Assembly (NCBI RefSeq): GCF_000297395.2
Contig: NZ_HF570108.1
Coordinates: 275,170 to 326,173, forward strand
DNA from: Micromonospora lupini str. Lupac 08
GTDB lineage: Bacteria > Actinomycetota > Actinomycetes > Mycobacteriales > Micromonosporaceae
DNA: 51,004 nt
Direction of reading: 5' to 3'
The notes under the pieces: generated by a model
Told to the model about the DNA's origin: nothing
Databases searched by the model: none
The model's input: the letters and a program-made list of their open reading frames with translations, nothing else
Made by a program: the position numbers and the translations under genes
Part shown: positions 42,165 through 50,151 of the stretch, piece by piece
How positions within the stretch are numbered: the first letter of the stretch is position 1
How the letters are laid out: the number at the start of each line of letters is the position of its first letter

Positions 42165-43127
42165 CTAGGCGTTGGTCGGGTAGCGGGCGCTCTCCAGCGT
42201 CCAGTCGATGGTGCCGCGCACCGCGTACGCGACCCCGTCGAGATGGTCGGTGACCGCCTCGTCCAGCGCCGGCCCGAACGACGGCACGGCGGCGCGGAGC
42301 GCCTCGAACTGCCGCATCGACTCCCGCCAGCGCTCGGCCACCCGGTCGACCGCCTCCGCCGTCGACACGCCCCACTCGGCCTGCGTGGCCAGGACCAGGT
42401 TGTGCCCGCCCGAGGTGGCCCGGTCCCGGTCCAGCGAGGCAATGTCGTTGTACCAGGAGAGCAGGTCGTTGCCGGTGCGCGCGACCTGCCGCAGCAGCGG
42501 GTGGTGGTAGACGGGGTCGGGCAGCGGTCGGCCGCTGACGAACTCCACAAGCGGGTACGACACCTCGGCCGCCGAGGTCTCGCGCCGCAACTCGACGTAC
42601 TCGCCGACGCTGGGCCGGCGGGCGGTCTCCTTGTTGACCGCCTCCCGCCAGGTGCCGTCGAGGTGCCGGGCCACCGCGTCGGCGAAGCGCAGCCGCCACC
42701 GGGCCGGCATCCGGCGACGCGGCTCCCGCCAGGCCAGCACCAGCAGCCGCCGCAGCGGACCGGTCAAGCCGCCGTGCCGCAGCCGGGGACCGCCGTGCAG
42801 CAGTGCCAGCGTCCCGTCGCGCAGCGCCCGGATCTGCGCCGGGTCGAGCCGGTGCGGGCCGTCGCAGGCGTCGTCGACCAGGAAGAACCAGGTGAAGAGG
42901 GCGGTCAGCACTCGCAGGTCGGCTTCGCTGGCGTCCGGGTAGAGCCGCCCCGCGTACCGCGCGAAGCCTCCGCGGGCCAACCGGTGCAGCGCGGCCTCGT
43001 CCAGCGGCAGACCCAGTTCGGGCAGCAGACCGAGCAGCCACTGCTGGACCCGGTCCGCGTGCGGTGAGAGCCGGGCAGGAATCGGGCACTCGGCGCGCAG
43101 CGCCCAGAGGACCTCGCCGGTCGTCAC
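42165..43127 (-). CDS. Class I terpene cyclase
   Basis: 320-residue soluble terpene synthase. The Mg-binding motifs are canonical: DDxxD as FFLVDDACDG (Asp85, Asp86, Asp89) and NSE/DTE as NDLLSWYND (Asn220, Ser224, Asp228), with the pyrophosphate-sensing arginine in ELRRETSA (about 181-182) and the C-terminal WTLESARYP (RY pair). Length fits bacterial sesquiterpene or short diterpene synthases (310-360). The GTG at 43127 has GGGAGG 6 nt upstream; the frame is open further. It lies alone, antisense, between ubiA- and ubiX-type genes, without a P450 or prenyl-diphosphate synthase. Product unknown. Confidence 0.9.
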   Translation of the reverse strand: MTTGEVLWALRAECPIPARLSPHADRVQQWLLGLLPELGLPLDEAALHRLARGGFARYAGRLYPDASEADLRVLTALFTWFFLVDDACDGPHRLDPAQIRALRDGTLALLHGGPRLRHGGLTGPLRRLLVLAWREPRRRMPARWRLRFADAVARHLDGTWREAVNKETARRPSVGEYVELRRETSAAEVSYPLVEFVSGRPLPDPVYHHPLLRQVARTGNDLLSWYNDIASLDRDRATSGGHNLVLATQAEWGVSTAEAVDRVAERWRESMRQFEALRAAVPSFGPALDEAVTDHLDGVAYAVRGTIDWTLESARYPTNA

Positions 43128-43287
43128 CCTGCCTCCCGTGCGATCTGCTCCCGGTGCGAATCGCCACCGGCAGCATGTCAGGTCGCCGGGACAGGCAGGT
43201 GCCCGCCCGGACAACTCGGACGGCTCACGTCGACCGGATCGCGGGGGTGCCCACCGGCGCGCGACGTCGACCAGGCAGGCTGGAGGC

Positions 43288-43917
43288 ATGCGGGAACCAT
43301 GGGTGGTCGGGGTCTCCGGAGCCTCCGGCACGCCGTACGCGGCGGCCGTCGTCGGCGGGCTGCTCGACGCGGGCGAGCCGGTGGACCTCATCGTGTCCCG
43401 GGCGGCACGGCTCACCGTGCTCGACGAGACCGGCCGGTCGTTCCGCGACGCGCACTGGGCCGAGGACCTCGCGGCCTGGCTCGACCGGGACCTCACCGAC
43501 GCGGACGTACGGCACTGGCCGGCGGGCGACCTGGCGGCCGGGCCCAGCAGCGGCTCCTACCGGGTACGCGGAATGGCAGTGGTGCCCGCGAGCACGGCGG
43601 CGTGCGCGGGCATCGCGATCGGGCTCTCCAAGGACCTGCTGCAACGCGCCGCCGAGGTCAACCTCAAGGAGCGCCGACCGGTGGTGGTGGTGCCCCGGGA
43701 GACCCCGGTGACCCGCAGCCACCTGGAACATCTCATCGCGTTGCACGACGCCGGCGCGGTGGTGCTGCCGGCCAGCCCGGGCTTCTACGGCGCGGGCGCG
43801 GCAGCCAGCGCGCAGCAACTCGTCGACTTCGTGGCCGGCAAGGTGCTGGACGCGCTCGGCGTGCCACACACCCTGTTCCGCCGGTGGTCCGGCCAGCTCG
43901 GCGCGGCCCGGAGCTGA
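43288..43917 (+). CDS. ubiX: UbiX-family flavin prenyltransferase
   Basis: 209-residue enzyme that makes prenylated FMN, the cofactor of UbiD decarboxylases. The fold start VGVSGASGTPYAAAVVGGLL and the site motifs VVPASTAACAGIAIGLSKDL, RPVVVVPRETPVTRSHLEHL and LPASPGFYGAG are all present. It therefore serves the UbiD-like enzyme at 39785, even though the terpene cyclase splits the locus. The ATG at 43288 has GGAGG only one base upstream, so translation may be weak or begin at the GTG at 43300. A hairpin follows the stop. Confidence 0.93.
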   Translation: MREPWVVGVSGASGTPYAAAVVGGLLDAGEPVDLIVSRAARLTVLDETGRSFRDAHWAEDLAAWLDRDLTDADVRHWPAGDLAAGPSSGSYRVRGMAVVPASTAACAGIAIGLSKDLLQRAAEVNLKERRPVVVVPRETPVTRSHLEHLIALHDAGAVVLPASPGFYGAGAAASAQQLVDFVAGKVLDALGVPHTLFRRWSGQLGAARS

Positions 43918-43971
43918 GCCGTCGGCTCAACCCGTGCTGCCGTGCCGTCCGGTGGATCGTCGCAGCGGGAC

Positions 43972-43997
43972 GCGGACCGGACTGGTGTCCGGTCCGC
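43972..43997. terminator. Hairpin between ubiX and bldC (convergent)
   Basis: Perfect 11-bp stem GCGGACCGGAC with loop TGGT and its complement, 54 nt after ubiX and 20 nt from the bldC stop. Confidence 0.75.
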
Positions 43998-44017
43998 CTG
44001 ACGTTGTCCGCACCAGT

Positions 44018-44284
44018 TCAGTACATGCCGGCGTTGGCCGGACCCGGCCCGGTGGAGGCTGCCGGACCCACGTTGCGTGGCTTTCCGACCTCATCCACCT
44101 CGTCCAGCATGCCCTCCCCCTCAAGCAGGGCCCGCACCTCGGATTCCCGAAACCGGCGATGCCCGCCTGGAGTCCGGATGCTTCCTATCCGGCCGGCCGC
44201 CGCCCATCTCGTCACAGTTTTCGGGTCCACCCGAAACAGCGCGGCGACCTCACCCGGTGTCAGCAGGCGATCTCCAGTGTCCAC
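44018..44284 (-). CDS. BldC-like MerR-type DNA-binding regulator
   Basis: 88-residue DNA-binding protein with the BldC helix-turn-helix: LLTPGEVAALFRVDPKTVTR, WAAAGRIGSIRTPGGHRRFR, ESEVRALLEG. BldC binds direct repeats cooperatively and delays development in Streptomyces. The frame is open upstream (ATG at 44374), but the GTG at 44284 has GGAGG 6 nt upstream and begins just before the conserved part. The C-terminal tail of about 25 residues is longer than in Streptomyces BldC. It is divergent from an Lrp-type gene over an AT-richer spacer. Confidence 0.88.
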   Translation of the reverse strand: MDTGDRLLTPGEVAALFRVDPKTVTRWAAAGRIGSIRTPGGHRRFRESEVRALLEGEGMLDEVDEVGKPRNVGPAASTGPGPANAGMY

Positions 44285-44478
44285 AGCCCCCTCCTCGCGT
44301 CGACGAAGCCCCTGGCTGAACACACTGCCCCCGGCTGGTGCGAGCCCAGAGCCGTCATGAGGGACGTATGGCAATTACAGCACCAGGGACCTGGCCTGTC
44401 CGCCAAACGCGAAAAATGCACTGACTGGGAAGTTAGTAAATGGTACTGGTGCGACCCCTACCTAGACCGTCAGTTTAT

Positions 44479-44497
44479 GAACAGTTACTCACTGTTC
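44479..44497. promoter_or_regulatory. Operator-like palindrome before the Lrp-type gene
   Basis: GAACAGT-TACTC-ACTGTTC, perfect 7-bp arms, 57 nt upstream of the GTG at 44554. Lrp or BldC are the obvious candidates to bind it. Confidence 0.5.
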
Positions 44498-44539
44498 TGT
44501 CCAACGGATGCCGAAGGCGTCGCGTTACGCCCAACCCGT

Positions 44540-44545
44540 TAAGGT
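44540..44545 (+). promoter_or_regulatory. -10 box of the Lrp-type gene
   Basis: TAAGGT, 8 nt before the GTG at 44554, close to leaderless spacing. Confidence 0.35.
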
Positions 44546-44553
44546 CACTCTCC

Positions 44554-45012
44554 GTGGACGCCATCGACCTGAGCCTCGTCGACCTGCTGCGGAGCAACGC
44601 CCGCCTCTCGTACGCCGAGCTGGCCCGACAGGTGGGCCTCTCCGCCCCGGCCGTGCACGAGCGGGTCGGCAAGCTGGAGAGCAGCGGCGTGGTCCGGGGC
44701 TACCGCGCCGACGTGGAACCCGAGGCGATCGGCCTGGGCGTCACCGCGCTCATCGGCATCGTCGAGGACTCCGGCGCGGACTCCGACGACATGCTCGAGT
44801 CGCTGCGGGTGCTGCCGGAGATCGAGTCCTGCTACTTCATGGCCGGCGTCGAGTCGTTCCTGCTCAAGGCCCGGGTCGGCACGATCGCCGAGCTGGAGCA
44901 GCTCATCGTGCGGCTGAACCGGACCCCCGGGGTCGCCTCCACGCGTACCGCCATCGCCCTCTCCACCAAGTGGGAGAACCGCCCCCAGCCGGTCGGTCCG
45001 TCGCCCGCCTGA
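44554..45012 (+). CDS. Lrp/AsnC-family transcriptional regulator
   Basis: 152 residues: N-terminal HTH (IDLSLVDLLRSNARLSYAEL, VGLSAPAVHERVGKLESSGV) and a C-terminal RAM ligand domain (GLGVTALIGIVEDSG, CYFMAGVESFLLKARVG). Lrp proteins sense amino acids and often control neighbouring genes; the SDR and Cds1 genes downstream are possible targets. The frame is open 114 bp upstream, but the GTG at 44554 starts the conserved region and follows a TAAGGT box. Confidence 0.9.
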   Translation: MDAIDLSLVDLLRSNARLSYAELARQVGLSAPAVHERVGKLESSGVVRGYRADVEPEAIGLGVTALIGIVEDSGADSDDMLESLRVLPEIESCYFMAGVESFLLKARVGTIAELEQLIVRLNRTPGVASTRTAIALSTKWENRPQPVGPSPA

Positions 45013-45049
45013 CCGCCGCGTACACCTGGTGTCGTCTGCTCCGCGGCGG

Positions 45050-45055
45050 TAGCGT
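45050..45055 (+). promoter_or_regulatory. Leaderless -10 box of the SDR gene
   Basis: TAGCGT, 6 nt before the ATG at 45062. Confidence 0.45.
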
Positions 45056-45061
45056 GCGCCG

Positions 45062-45892
45062 ATGACCTCGCCGGGACGCGGCGCGGCAGTGGTGACCGGG
45101 GCCGCAGGCGGCCTGGGCCGCGCCGTCGCCGCCGCGCTGCACGCCGACGGCTGGTCGGTGCTGCTCACCGACCTCGACCCCGCCGCGGCGGCGGCAGCCG
45201 CGGTGCCGTTCGGCGGCTGGTCGGCCGCGCTGGACGTCCGCGACGAGGCCGCCTGCGCCGAGATCGCGGCGACCGCCGCGAGTCGAGGCGGCCTCGGCCT
45301 CTGGGTCAACAACGCCGGCATCCTGGTCACCGGCCCCTCCTGGGAGCACGACGGGCCGACCCGCCGCCGCGTGCTCGACGTGAACGCGCACGGCGCCATG
45401 AACGGCACGCTCGCCGCGCTGGCGGTCATGCGCGGCCAGGGCCACGGCCACGTCCTGAACATCGTCTCGCTGGCCGGGCTCGTCGCCGCACCGGGCGAGA
45501 CGGTGTACGCCGCCAGCAAGCACGCCCTGCTGGCGTTCAGCCTCGGCACCCTGTCCGACCTGCGCATGGCCGGATACCGGCGGGTGCACGTCTCCTGCCT
45601 CTGCCCCGACGGCATCTGGACCCCGATGCTGCACGACCGGCTGGACGACCCGGGCGCGCTGGCCTCGTTCACCGGGTCGATGCTGACCCCGCAGCGGGTG
45701 GCCGCCCGGGTCGTCCGGCTGGCCCGCCGGCCTCGCCCGGTGGTCAGCCTGCCCCGCTGGCGGGGAGCGCAGGTGCGCCTGCTGGACGCGCTGCCCGGAT
45801 TGGCCGTCGCGCTGACTCCGCTCGTCCGGGCCGCCGGCCGCGCAGGTCAGCGCCGCCAACACCGCCGGTCGACGCCGCCGGACCGGCGCTGA
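45062..45892 (+). CDS. Short-chain dehydrogenase/reductase
   Basis: 276-residue NAD(P)-dependent oxidoreductase: cofactor motif TGAAGGLGR (12-20), Asp at the end of strand two (LLTDLDP, favouring NAD), NNAG (83-86), and the catalytic Ser136, Tyr149 and Lys153 (VYAASKH). The C-terminal extension (about 230-276) ends in an Arg-rich tail, as in some membrane-associated SDRs. The ATG at 45062 follows TAGCGT by 6 nt. It stands between the Lrp and cds1 genes on the same strand, with its own promoter. Substrate unknown. Confidence 0.87.
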   Translation: MTSPGRGAAVVTGAAGGLGRAVAAALHADGWSVLLTDLDPAAAAAAAVPFGGWSAALDVRDEAACAEIAATAASRGGLGLWVNNAGILVTGPSWEHDGPTRRRVLDVNAHGAMNGTLAALAVMRGQGHGHVLNIVSLAGLVAAPGETVYAASKHALLAFSLGTLSDLRMAGYRRVHVSCLCPDGIWTPMLHDRLDDPGALASFTGSMLTPQRVAARVVRLARRPRPVVSLPRWRGAQVRLLDALPGLAVALTPLVRAAGRAGQRRQHRRSTPPDRR

Positions 45893-45911
45893 CCACCGCT
45901 GGCCTGCTTGC

Positions 45912-45917
45912 TAGGTT
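45912..45917 (+). promoter_or_regulatory. Leaderless -10 box of cds1
   Basis: TAGGTT, 7 nt before the GTG at 45925; same hexamer and spacing as the MFS gene at 1665. Confidence 0.45.
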
Positions 45918-45924
45918 TCCGAGC

Positions 45925-47016
45925 GTGACTCATCTCGACCGGTGCGACGAGGCCAGCCGCAGCTGGGTGACCGAGGCGATCGCCGCCGTCGAGGCGGACG
46001 CGAACCGCTCGGCCGACACCCACCTGCTGCCGTTCCCACTGCCCCGGGCCTGGGGAATCGACCTCTACCTCAAGGACGAGTCGTCACACCCGACCGGCTC
46101 GCTGAAGCACCGGCTGGCCCGTTCGCTGTTCCTCTACGGCCTCTGCAACGGCTGGATCGGGCCGCGTACCACGATCGTCGAGGCGTCCTCGGGCTCCACG
46201 GCGGTCTCCGAGGCGTACTTCGCCCGGATGCTCGGGCTGCCGTTCATCGCCGTGATGCCCGCCTCCACCTCACCCGAGAAGATCACGCAGATCGAGTTCC
46301 AGGGCGGCCGGTGCCACCTCGTGGACGACCCGGCGAGCGTCGTGGTCGAGGCCCGCTGGCTGGCCGAGGACTCCGGCGGCCACTTCATGGACCAGTTCAC
46401 GTACGCCGAGCGGGCCACCGACTGGCGGGGCAACAACAACATCGCCGAGTCGATCTACGCGCAGCTGGGGTTGGAACGGCACCCCATCCCGGCGTGGGTC
46501 GTCGTGGGCGCCGGCACCGGGGGCACCAGCGCCACCATCGGCCGGTACGCCCGCTACCGCCGCCTGTCCACCAAGCTCTGCGTCGTCGACCCGGACAATT
46601 CCGCCTTCTATCCGGCCTGGCTGGCCGCCGACTGGTCGGTACGCACCGGCAAGGGCTCCCGCATCGAGGGCATCGGCCGGCCCTCGGTCGAGGCGTCCTT
46701 CCTGCCGTCGGTCGTGGACCGGATGGTCCAGGTGCCGGACGCCGCGTCACTGGCCGCGATGCGCGCCGGCTCGGCGGTGCTCGGCCGCCGGGTGGGCGGC
46801 TCCACCGGCACCAACCTGTGGGGCGCGTTCGGCCTGATCGCCGAGATGCTCGCCGAGGGCCGGACCGGCTCGGTGGTCAGCCTGATCTGCGACGCCGGTG
46901 ACCGGTACGCCGACACGTACTACTCCGACGACTGGGTGGCCGCCCAGGGCCTCGACCTGGCACCCCACGCCGCCACCATCGAGCGCTTCCTGACCAGCGG
47001 CGCCTGGCCCGCCTGA
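45925..47016 (+). CDS. cds1: L-cysteine desulfhydrase Cds1 (PLP fold type II)
   Basis: 363-residue PLP enzyme. The PLP lysine is Lys61 in [20 protein letters not shown], with [15 protein letters not shown] as the phosphate-binding loop and [20 protein letters not shown] as the glycine loop. It closely resembles, from memory, M. tuberculosis Cds1 (Rv3684), which breaks cysteine down to pyruvate, sulfide and ammonia and influences redox and respiration. Distinct shared stretches are [17 protein letters not shown] and [20 protein letters not shown]. The GTG at 45925 follows a -10 box by 7 nt. The last codons are part of a 70-bp tandem duplication. Confidence 0.88.
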   Translation: MTHLDRCDEASRSWVTEAIAAVEADANRSADTHLLPFPLPRAWGIDLYLKDESSHPTGSLKHRLARSLFLYGLCNGWIGPRTTIVEASSGSTAVSEAYFARMLGLPFIAVMPASTSPEKITQIEFQGGRCHLVDDPASVVVEARWLAEDSGGHFMDQFTYAERATDWRGNNNIAESIYAQLGLERHPIPAWVVVGAGTGGTSATIGRYARYRRLSTKLCVVDPDNSAFYPAWLAADWSVRTGKGSRIEGIGRPSVEASFLPSVVDRMVQVPDAASLAAMRAGSAVLGRRVGGSTGTNLWGAFGLIAEMLAEGRTGSVVSLICDAGDRYADTYYSDDWVAAQGLDLAPHAATIERFLTSGAWPA

Positions 47017-47149
47017 GCAGCGCGTCCCCGGCCGGCCTGTCTCTCCGCGCGGGCTCTGGCCTGCGCTGCGGGCCTGGCCCGCCTGAGCAGCGCGTCCCCG
47101 GCCGGCTTGTCACTCCGCGCGGGCTCTGGCCTGCGCTGCGGGCCTGGCG
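47002..47149 (+). repeat. 70-bp tandem duplication at the cds1 3' end
   Basis: Two units (47002-47071 and 47072-47141) that differ at only two or three bases, and the beginning of a third. The first unit contains the cds1 stop codon, so the second carries a copy of the gene's last codons. Confidence 0.85.
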
Positions 47150-47194
47150 TCGGCTGTCGGCCCGGCGGCCCGGCGGCGCGTCGGACCGGCTCGG

Positions 47195-47824
47195 TCAGCG
47201 TGGGTCGATGCGCTCCGCCAGGCCGGGATAGCGCACCACGTAGCCGTCGGCGTCCAGGTCGATGTCTGCCGTGAAGGTGCCGCTGGCGAACCGCACCCGG
47301 CCCGGCCCGAGCCCGCTGTAGATCTGCTCGGCCGGCACCACCTCCAGGCCGGGCAGCAGCACCCACGCGACGGTGATCCGGCGCGGCATGTCGGCCGGCC
47401 CACTGGTCAGCCCGAGCCTGCGCACCGGGACGGAATTGAACAGCGGCGAGCCGCTCAGGTCGACGTCTTGCGCCTCGGCCAGGCGATCCGGGTCGTCGGT
47501 GCCCGGCAGGCCGGACCGTGGATGCCCGGCCCTGGTCAGCGCCGCGTCCAGGTCGCCCTGCTCGGCGGTGGTCACCCGCCACCGGGACGCGGCCCGCTCC
47601 AACGTCACCCGGCGCAGCCAGCCCGACCCCTCGGCCTCGACCTCGACACGGGCGGTGCTCCAGTCGGGCGCGGTGGTCAGCCGGTAGCGGGCGGTGAACG
47701 GAATCGGGTCCACGGCGAGCAGCGTGCCCCGCGCCGCCAACCCGTCGCCGTCGGTGAACAGGGCCTGCTCGCTGCCGGCGGTGTCCGTCCGGGACCAGAA
47801 GATCGACTTCGCCATGGTCGCCAT
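47195..47824 (-). CDS. Putative glycolipid-binding protein (DUF1089)
   Basis: 209-residue soluble protein matching the glycolipid-binding/DUF1089 family: FWSRTDTAGSEQALF at the start, PFTARYRLTTAPDWSTARVE, the SGSPLFNSVPVRRL motif and VVPAEQIYSGLGPGRVRF near the end. The fold is a beta barrel; the ligand assignment is only a family label. The ATG at 47824 was chosen because TAACGT lies 7 nt upstream; starts at 47854 and 47815 are possible. No signal peptide. It is convergent with cds1. Confidence 0.82.
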   Translation of the reverse strand: MATMAKSIFWSRTDTAGSEQALFTDGDGLAARGTLLAVDPIPFTARYRLTTAPDWSTARVEVEAEGSGWLRRVTLERAASRWRVTTAEQGDLDAALTRAGHPRSGLPGTDDPDRLAEAQDVDLSGSPLFNSVPVRRLGLTSGPADMPRRITVAWVLLPGLEVVPAEQIYSGLGPGRVRFASGTFTADIDLDADGYVVRYPGLAERIDPR

Positions 47825-47831
47825 GAGCCGG

Positions 47832-47837
47832 ACGTTA
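47832..47837 (-). promoter_or_regulatory. Leaderless -10 box of the DUF1089 gene
   Basis: TAACGT on the minus strand, 7 nt before the ATG at 47824. Confidence 0.45.
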
Positions 47838-47930
47838 CGCGACCGGACCGACATCGGCAGGGCATGCGCGAACGCCGCCGCGAAGCATGCGCTCCGCGAC
47901 GGCGTTCCGGTGGATCAGTGCGTCAGTGCG

Positions 47931-49946
47931 TCAGTGGGTACGCGCCGGCGGCCGGCCGCCGAAACCGCGCCGGTCGTCACGCTGCCGGTCGTCGCGCGGC
48001 CGGTCGTCCCGACCACGGCCCTCGGAGCGGTAACCACCCCGGGTGTCCCGGTCGGCGAAACGCCGCTCACCGGCCGGCCGGTCACCCCGGTCGGCCTGCG
48101 GTCGGTCGCCGAAGCGACGCTCGCCGGTGGGCCGGTCACCGTACTGGCGGTCGCCCTGCGGCCGGTCGCCGAAGCGACGCTCGCCGGTCGCCCGCTCGCC
48201 CTGCGGACGGTCGCCGTAGCGGCGCTCGCCCTGCGGACGGTCGCCGTACTGGCGGTCGCTGGTGGGACGGTCGCCGTAGCGGCGCTCGCCCTGCGGCCGG
48301 TCACCGAAGCGACGCTCGCCGGTCGGCCGGTCGCCCCGGCCATCCCGGTCGCCGAACTGCGGGCGGTCGCCGTAGCGGCGCTCGCCGGTGGGCCGGTCGC
48401 CGTAACCCCGGCTGTCCCGGTCGGCGTAGCGGCGGTCGCCGGTGGGCCGGTCCCCGTACTGGCGGTCGCCGGTGGGACGGTCGCCGTAGCGGCGCTCGCC
48501 CTGCGGACGGTCGCCGTAGCGACGCTCGCCGGTCGGTCGGTCGCCGAAGCGACGCGGGCCGCCGGAACGGTCGTCGAAGCGACGCGAGCCGCCGGAGCGG
48601 TCGCCGTAGCCGCGCGGCTCCGCCTCGACGCGCACCGGGACGCCGCTGGGCTCCCGGGCACCGATCAGCTCGCCCAGCACCGGGTCACCGAGCCGGACCC
48701 GGGTCTCGGCCGGCGCCACGCCGGCCTTCTCCAGCATCGCGAGGGTGGTACGGCGCTGCTTGGGCAGCACCAGCGTCGCGACCGCGCCGGACTCGCCGGC
48801 CCGGGCGGTACGGCCGGCCCGGTGCAGGTAGTCCTTCGGGTCCTTCGGCGGGTCGACGTGCAGCACCAGGGTGACACCGTCGACGTGGATGCCCCGGGCC
48901 GCCACGTCCGTGGCGACCAGGACGTTCATCCGACCCTCGCGGAACTCGGCAAGGGTCTTGGTCCGCATCCGCTGGGTCTTGCCGCCGTGCAGCCCGCCGG
49001 CCCGGACGCCGACCGCCGCGAGCTGCTCGACGAGCCGGTCGACGCCGAGCTGGGTACGCGCGAAGACCATGGTCCGGCCGTCCCGAGCCGCGATCGAGGC
49101 GGCCACCGGGAACTTCTCGTGCGGCGGGATCAGGAGCATGTGGTGATCCATGGTGGACACCGACGCGGTGGACGGCGCGGTGGAGTGGGTCACCGGGTCG
49201 TTCATGAACCGCCTGACCAGCGCGTCGACGTCACCGTCGAGGGTGGCCGAGAAGAGCAGCCGCTGACCGTTGGCCGGCGTCTTCGCCAGCAGCTCGGTCA
49301 CCTCGGGCAGGAAGCCCATGTCGGCCATCTGGTCGGCCTCGTCGAGCACCGTCACCTCGACGTCGTCGAGCTGGCAGATGCCCCGCTCGATCAGGTCGCC
49401 GAGCCGGCCCGGGGTCGCCACGATGATCTCCACGCCACGCCGGAGCGCGTCGATCTGGCGGTCGTACGGAACGCCGCCGACGGCGGTCTTCAGGAAGATA
49501 CCGACGGACTTGCCCAGCGGCACCAGGGCGTCGTTGACCTGCATGGCCAACTCCCGGGTGGGGACCAGGACCAGGGCGCGCGGACGCATCGGCCGGGCCC
49601 GGTTGCGGTTGGCCAGGCGGGCGATCATCGGCAGACCGAAGGCGAGCGTCTTGCCCGACCCGGTCTGCCCACGGCCCAGCACGTCCCGGCCGGCGAGCGC
49701 GTCCGGAACGGTGGCCCGCTGGATCTCGAACGGGCTGGTGATGCCCTGTTGCGCCAGTGCCCGAACCAGCGGCTCGGGCAGGCCCAGGCCGGCGAAGTCG
49801 ATCGGCTCGGCGGTCTCGGCCGGCGTGTCCTCGGTCGAGCCAGGCTCGACCGCGACGACGTCGGACGTCTCCGGGGCTGCGTCGATCGCCACCGGGGCGG
49901 AATCGAAAACGGACGAAACGGTGCTGGAGTCAGCAGAGGTGGTCAA
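47931..49946 (-). CDS. DEAD-box RNA helicase with long DRP/GERR repeat tail
   Basis: 671-residue ATP-dependent RNA helicase, probably cold- or stress-related. Core motifs are intact: Q-motif region GITSPFEIQRATVP, GQTGSGKT, PTRELA, TPGR, DEAD, SAT, ARGIHVDGV and HRAGRTARAG. The last roughly 230 residues are a low-complexity basic/acidic tail of about 17 units such as YGDRPQGERR, an RNA-binding type extension. The TTG at 49946 has AGG 6 nt upstream; the preceding TTG at 49949 or one at 50015 are possible. The leader up to about 50090 can fold into hairpins. Confidence 0.9.
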   Translation of the reverse strand: MTTSADSSTVSSVFDSAPVAIDAAPETSDVVAVEPGSTEDTPAETAEPIDFAGLGLPEPLVRALAQQGITSPFEIQRATVPDALAGRDVLGRGQTGSGKTLAFGLPMIARLANRNRARPMRPRALVLVPTRELAMQVNDALVPLGKSVGIFLKTAVGGVPYDRQIDALRRGVEIIVATPGRLGDLIERGICQLDDVEVTVLDEADQMADMGFLPEVTELLAKTPANGQRLLFSATLDGDVDALVRRFMNDPVTHSTAPSTASVSTMDHHMLLIPPHEKFPVAASIAARDGRTMVFARTQLGVDRLVEQLAAVGVRAGGLHGGKTQRMRTKTLAEFREGRMNVLVATDVAARGIHVDGVTLVLHVDPPKDPKDYLHRAGRTARAGESGAVATLVLPKQRRTTLAMLEKAGVAPAETRVRLGDPVLGELIGAREPSGVPVRVEAEPRGYGDRSGGSRRFDDRSGGPRRFGDRPTGERRYGDRPQGERRYGDRPTGDRQYGDRPTGDRRYADRDSRGYGDRPTGERRYGDRPQFGDRDGRGDRPTGERRFGDRPQGERRYGDRPTSDRQYGDRPQGERRYGDRPQGERATGERRFGDRPQGDRQYGDRPTGERRFGDRPQADRGDRPAGERRFADRDTRGGYRSEGRGRDDRPRDDRQRDDRRGFGGRPPARTH
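48060..48620 (-). repeat. Degenerate 30-bp and 21-bp tandem repeat encoding the helicase tail
   Basis: About 17 imperfect units reading CGGTCGCCGTAGCGGCGCTC-like on the plus strand. They encode GDRPxGERRYGDRP repeats; some short units are shared exactly while others differ, so the array has expanded and diverged. Confidence 0.75.
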
Positions 49947-50151
49947 CAAATGCCTTTCAAGCGGGGCGCATCTTCGCGATGGCCTGCCGCGGCTGTGCCG
50001 CCGGATCGCCCGCAAGATCGCCCAAGGGCGCGCACCACGCGCGCCGGGTCAGTGATCTCGACCAGTGTACGGCGGTTCGGCGAAGCCGCCAGCCGGTTGA
50101 CCGACGGTAGTGGGCGGACTCACGGAACCGCGAGGGCGCCCAGCCGTCGGA
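49947..50151 (-). promoter_or_regulatory. Structured leader and promoter region of the helicase gene
   Basis: 205 bp without a gene. It holds a hairpin GGCGCGC-ACCAC-GCGCGCC at 50027-50045, a possible -10 box TACACT (minus strand, 50064-50069), and an imperfect hairpin at 50071-50090 that may end the upstream gene. A structured leader is common for cold-shock helicases, but its role here is inferred. Confidence 0.35.

Larger units (their letters stand above)
44285..44553. other. AT-richer spacer between bldC and the Lrp-type gene
   Basis: 269 bp without a convincing gene, visibly less GC-rich at about 44365-44510 than its surroundings. It contains the palindrome at 44479-44497 and the -10 box at 44540-44545. 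Confidence 0.55.

Noticed and set aside
44479..44497. GAACAGT...ACTGTTC as an SOS box
   Set aside because: The arms are 7 bp with a 5-bp gap and do not match GAAC-N4-GTTC spacing; an Lrp or BldC operator fits better.
48060..48620. Helicase repeat array as a CRISPR array
   Set aside because: The units are coding, degenerate, 21-30 bp apart and have no unique spacers; no cas genes are present.
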